Assembly: GCA_963677215.1 (NCBI GenBank)
Contig: OY781919.1
Location: forward strand, 434,001 to 498,000
Direction: 5' to 3'
Source: G963676795 sp963677215
Lineage (GTDB): Bacteria > Desulfobacterota > Desulfuromonadia > Desulfuromonadales > Geopsychrobacteraceae
DNA: 64,000 nt
In this document: piece after piece, positions 61,079-64,000 of the stretch
Layout of the letters: every line of letters begins with the position of its first letter
How positions within the stretch are numbered: the first letter of the stretch is position 1
The notes under the pieces: generated by a model
What the model was told of the DNA's origin: nothing
Seen by the model: only the letters and a program-made list of their open reading frames with translations
The model's database searches: none
Translations under genes and position numbers: made by a program

Positions 61079-61131
61079 TTTACCTAATACCCAGAAAACC
61101 CGCCCTCAGTTAAGATCAGTTGTACCCGTTT

Positions 61132-61150
61132 TGTAGCATTTTATGTAGCA
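61132..61150. repeat. Two direct TGTAGCA repeats beside the attachment site
   Basis: TGTAGCA occurs at 61132-61138 and 61144-61150, 12 bp apart and about 55 bp from the tRNA fragment. The spacing suits arm-type integrase binding sites. The remainder of the gap 61079-61418 has no supported gene. Confidence 0.5.
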
Positions 61151-61418
61151 GTTCTCAACCCACTTCGCCTAGGGGAATGATGACCGTATCGGTAATAGAT
61201 CGCGGACACCATACCTTAGTCCTGCCACACAAGCCACAAACATCAAAATCCCCGTCTTGCAACTCTCCCTCCCAGCACTCTCAGCCGTATACATTCTGAG
61301 CGCCTAATACTTCTACCGCCCTAACGCCACATAAACACTATGAAGAGGTCCGGAATAATCCGAGCCGCTAATAATATCGTCCCGATTCAGGGACAGACCT
61401 AAGCAGGAGGCAACATCT

Positions 61419-61748
61419 ATGACGAAACGATACATACCGAAAGTGACGAACGACCCTGAAGCAATCGCCCTGAACCGCATGCTCGACGATGTCCGCTACG
61501 GCATCGAGATTGGCCGCTGGCTTCTCGACCTGTTCCTCTATCGCTTTAAGCGCAACTCGACGCTTTTCCGAAGATGGATACGGGAACACATCGACCGCGA
61601 TGAGCAGACCCTCATCAGACGAATGGTGCTGGCGCAGAACGAAGAAGACCTGCGCTCATCGCGTATCATCCGCCTGAAGGAAGCGTACGAGCTCCTCGAT
61701 CTAAGTGGAGCAATCACCTTCGAACGCATCAGGCCGTTCAACTGCTAA
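61419..61748 (+). CDS. 109-residue basic protein of the second element
   Basis: A strong AGGAGG lies before the ATG. The product is helical, with conserved-looking segments YGIEIGRWLLDLFLYRFKR and a charged C-terminal half; it is probably DNA- or protein-binding. The family is not recognised. It lies just before the Rep gene with a hairpin between them. Confidence 0.65.
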   Translation: MTKRYIPKVTNDPEAIALNRMLDDVRYGIEIGRWLLDLFLYRFKRNSTLFRRWIREHIDRDEQTLIRRMVLAQNEEDLRSSRIIRLKEAYELLDLSGAITFERIRPFNC

Positions 61749-61803
61749 CCCCACCTACTCTCTTTCCAGCCATCCGCACGGAGTCGAAGACGATCTTCTG
61801 CGC

Positions 61804-61841
61804 AAGCCCAGCCGGTGTCTGTCGCATCTCCGACTGGGCTT
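61804..61841. other. Hairpin before the Rep gene
   Basis: AAGCCCAG (61804-61811) pairs with CTGGGCTT (61834-61841) across a 22-base loop. It may be a terminator of the small gene or, because it lies next to an HUH Rep, part of a nicking origin. Confidence 0.4.
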
Positions 61842-61871
61842 TCATGCCTCTACTGGTCCCAGTACCTAGTT

Positions 61872-62792
61872 ATGCATACTCACACACTCATCTCATGCGA
61901 CCCATCAGAAAGAACACGCTTGCGACGAGACCAGATCACCCAGTATCCCACCGGACGACTTACCTACGGATCTAATCAGACAGTTACCATTACAAACAGA
62001 TACGACATCCCACCTAAACCGATAGGCGGCAAGCGAGGAGGTGTTACCAAATTCAGCACAGCCGCACGCAGTCGACTGAAGAGTAGGCTCAACAACCTCG
62101 ACTGGCTCGCAGGTTACCTCGAAGACGCCAAAGGAGCCGCCTCGGGTCGCAGCTTCTTCGTTTCACTCAACTGCCCCAAGAATACTTCGTATACACAGAA
62201 AGAGTTCACAGCCCTGAGATCACATTTCTTCACCATGTTGACCCGCAGATACAAGAATGAAATCCATGGCGGAGTCTGGAAGGCAGAGTTACAGCAAGAC
62301 GGAACTCCGCACCTGCACATTATCTTGTTCTTCACAGAAAGACAGCAGCGGTCAGAGCTTTCCAAGTTCATCTCTACCGCGTGGACAAAGGTAACCAAGT
62401 GCAACGATAACTGCTTTATAGCTTCAGCAGTCGACGTACAAGCCTGTTACCGCAGCTTAGACAGCATCGGTTGCCCGAAGTTGATCGACTACATGGCGAA
62501 ACCAGTAATGAGAGCTGGTCAAGAGTGGACCCTCGGCCGCATCTGGGGATGCTACAAAGAAAAGTATCTGCCGACCTGCGAAACTGTCATAATTCTTAGC
62601 GAGGGAGAACTCACCGAACTCAGCAAAGAGATCATGATCTCCTGCCTTAAAGAACATCCGACTGCAGGCAAACACCCGAAAGTACAGAAGCTCACCTCAA
62701 ACTGGAAGGGATGGACCCTAGATCTAAATCCCGGAGTTACTGAAGAAGTTGTACAAGAGTATCAGAGACAACTTACTAAATATCTTGCATAG
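61872..62792 (+). CDS. HUH rolling-circle replication initiator
   Basis: The 306-residue product has the HUH motif HLHIILF near residues 147-153, a strand FFVSL near 95, and a Tyr-x-x-Lys (YMAK) near 207-210, as in single-tyrosine Reps such as those of filamentous phages and rolling-circle plasmids. It should nick the element's origin. A GTG at 61815 would give 19 more residues; neither start has a clear ribosome-binding site. Sequence style is close to inovirus-type replication proteins. Confidence 0.8.
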   Translation: MHTHTLISCDPSERTRLRRDQITQYPTGRLTYGSNQTVTITNRYDIPPKPIGGKRGGVTKFSTAARSRLKSRLNNLDWLAGYLEDAKGAASGRSFFVSLNCPKNTSYTQKEFTALRSHFFTMLTRRYKNEIHGGVWKAELQQDGTPHLHIILFFTERQQRSELSKFISTAWTKVTKCNDNCFIASAVDVQACYRSLDSIGCPKLIDYMAKPVMRAGQEWTLGRIWGCYKEKYLPTCETVIILSEGELTELSKEIMISCLKEHPTAGKHPKVQKLTSNWKGWTLDLNPGVTEEVVQEYQRQLTKYLA

Positions 62793-62821
62793 AATTTATC
62801 AGGCATTAATCATCTTGTGGC

Positions 62822-63883
62822 CTAGTCCTTAATCTCTTGACTGTTGTGAGCTGATAGAATCCGCTCAATGTTCTTAGAAAACTCAGTAGTATCAGCAAAG
62901 TAGTTAGGATACGCTTTTTTTAAACCTCGCACAGAGTCCGCTGAAACCAAAACAACATCTCTCTGCCTATCATTCCTTATTCTTTTTTCGAAATCAGCAT
63001 ACTGTGCCGTAGCTGAATCAACATCTATATGGCTAAATATTTGAATCTTCTGCTGGTCAATTTTCAGAAGTAATAAGAAATATGTGAATGTATTATCTGT
63101 TGAGCGATTTAGGTGCTGATTGAGATGCTGAGTAGAGACAGCAAACGCTTTCAATCTTGGCTGAACTCCCAACTTCTCAATAGATTCAAGTAACCTTTTT
63201 CTATCCTTGGTATTCTTATTTTCTATAAGAGTCTTATGCTCAATATCAGAAAAAGCAACACTAGCCAACCTAAAGAACTCTAGCCAATCCTCTGCCCCCT
63301 GACTCGCCTTCAAACCCTGTCCCGTAAATGTACCGACAACCTCTACGGCAGTGGCCCATGAGTGTTGAACCTTACTTCTAATCTGCAACTCTACTGAATG
63401 ACTTGAATATTGTTCTTTTTGTCCATTATAACGATAAACAAGATGTATTCCACGATACCCTGATGGCTTTGGATCTTTGATGTAATCACGCTCTCTTCTC
63501 AGGATATTTCTAGTCCGACCTTTCACAATAGCGTTCTTTACTGCATAGACTTGACTAAGATTAGAGACAACAATCCTACATCCTCCAATGTCTTCCATCC
63601 TATCTAACTTCATTCCACTTTCACGCATTAGCTTTGAAATAATTGATGGAGCCCTCTTAAGTCGCCTAACAACTATTGCCTTTGGATCAATATCCATTGC
63701 TTTTTTTCTGTAATACCCCAGCATTGATTGAAGAGGGTAGGCGTGCGATGCCCTCCAATTATCCAAAACTCCATACGCCCTCAAAAAGTCTTTTGGACTA
63801 AATTTAACCGTTTCTAGATTGGCTAAGTAATCACCCGATCTACGGACTTCTTTCTTTGAAAAACTCAATTCAACCCAATCCAC
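62822..63883 (-). CDS. Stand-alone RelA/SpoT-domain nucleotide (p)ppGpp synthetase-like protein
   Basis: The 353-residue product contains the RelA/SpoT synthetase domain at about residues 70-185. Catalytic features are intact: RLKRAPS near 74-80, DIGGCR (Asp near 98), the RERDYIKDPKPSGYRG loop (Tyr near 143) and ELQIR (Glu near 165). No hydrolase HD domain is present. The 150-residue C-terminal region is of unknown family. Proteins of this class may be toxic ToxSAS or CapRel-type enzymes that modify tRNA or nucleotides. I use the GTG at 63883 with GAGAGGTG upstream. The preceding reading frame overlaps it by 14 bases. Confidence 0.8.
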   Translation of the reverse strand: MDWVELSFSKKEVRRSGDYLANLETVKFSPKDFLRAYGVLDNWRASHAYPLQSMLGYYRKKAMDIDPKAIVVRRLKRAPSIISKLMRESGMKLDRMEDIGGCRIVVSNLSQVYAVKNAIVKGRTRNILRRERDYIKDPKPSGYRGIHLVYRYNGQKEQYSSHSVELQIRSKVQHSWATAVEVVGTFTGQGLKASQGAEDWLEFFRLASVAFSDIEHKTLIENKNTKDRKRLLESIEKLGVQPRLKAFAVSTQHLNQHLNRSTDNTFTYFLLLLKIDQQKIQIFSHIDVDSATAQYADFEKRIRNDRQRDVVLVSADSVRGLKKAYPNYFADTTEFSKNIERILSAHNSQEIKD

Positions 63884-64000
63884 CAAAACACCTCTCAACT
63901 ATTAAAAAGTAAGCCTCCTCATATATATATCCAATAGACAATCCATTGTCTTCAATAATCAAATCAACCGACTTCCCCATAATTGACAATTTACCTCCAT
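63870..64000 (-). CDS. Partial reading frame overlapping the RelA/SpoT gene
   Basis: The frame is open to the window edge and ends 14 bases inside the RelA/SpoT start. Visible residues include SVDLIIEDNGLSIGYIYEEAY. An internal ATG at 63980 has GGAGGT twelve bases upstream, too far for a good start, so it is probably the end of a longer gene. As the upstream, overlapping partner it is a candidate antitoxin or co-regulator. Confidence 0.45.
   Translation of the reverse strand, partial: GGKLSIMGKSVDLIIEDNGLSIGYIYEEAYFLIVERCFGGLG

Larger units (their letters stand above)
61051..64000. mobile_element. Left end of a second integrated element (Rep plus RelA/SpoT)
   Basis: It begins at the tRNA 3' fragment and continues past the window with a rolling-circle Rep and non-core genes of lower GC. 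The integrase is not visible and should lie to the right with the intact tRNA. Confidence 0.8.

Noticed and set aside
61051..61130. Complete tRNA or tmRNA at the second attachment site
   Set aside because: No 5' acceptor strand or anticodon arm is found within the expected distance; only the T-arm and acceptor end are present.
1..64000. CRISPR array
   Set aside because: No series of regularly spaced identical repeats was seen anywhere in the window; the direct repeats found occur only in two or three copies.

Overview
The window looks like a chromosomal segment of a Gram-negative deltaproteobacterium of the Desulfuromonadales type (Geobacter/Desulfuromonas/Pelobacter-like). I infer this from the families present: citramalate synthase next to aspartokinase, a cdaA-cdaR-glmM operon in a lipoprotein-rich Gram-negative background, folate-dependent TrmFO, PilZ/HDOD/GGDEF signalling proteins, and small DUF4177, DUF2835 and zinc-ribbon proteins. 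The species cannot be named from the sequence alone.

Layout. Positions 1-8728 are the right end of an integrated phage-like element. It ends in the 3' half of a tRNA-Thr gene used as attachment site. It has a leftward early operon (XRE regulator, chain of tiny overlapping genes, gpZ-like tail protein, zinc-ribbon/HTH protein, P4/D5-type helicase), a divergent regulator, an AT-rich rightward cargo block of membrane-linked unknowns (5091-7597), and a tyrosine integrase whose stop codon lies inside the attachment core. Positions 8730-61050 are ordinary core chromosome. Positions 61051-64000 begin a second, unrelated element at another tRNA 3' end. It carries an HUH rolling-circle Rep and a stand-alone RelA/SpoT-domain (p)ppGpp-synthetase-like protein.

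Core region. From left to right it contains: PilZ protein, lipoprotein, DUF523/DUF1722, SDR-DUF2867, HDOD, PAS-GGDEF, glgP, polA, lon plus two small genes, a dCache hybrid histidine kinase, L,D-transpeptidase, trpS, DUF4177/DUF2835, an M48 protease and a U32 protein, CpoB-like and LysM envelope proteins. A rightward block follows: dprA-smg-topA-trmFO-maf-yggS-gph, an ANKH/MATE-like transporter, efp-epmA and a UPF0316 protein. A 14-kb leftward superoperon follows: tilS-ftsH-folP-cdaA-cdaR-glmM-pdxJ-acpS-nnr-CBS-tsaE-lysC-cimA. It links tRNA modification, proteostasis, folate, c-di-AMP, peptidoglycan precursor, PLP and amino-acid synthesis.

The least explained parts are the cargo block of the left element, the RelA/SpoT protein with its overlapping upstream reading frame, the hairpin-rich intergenic repeats at 25010-25200 and 30060-30232, and the 20-bp perfect inverted repeat at 46983-47024. 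Translation starts were moved inward from the longest frame wherever a ribosome-binding site, signal peptide or start/stop overlap favoured it. No database search was possible.
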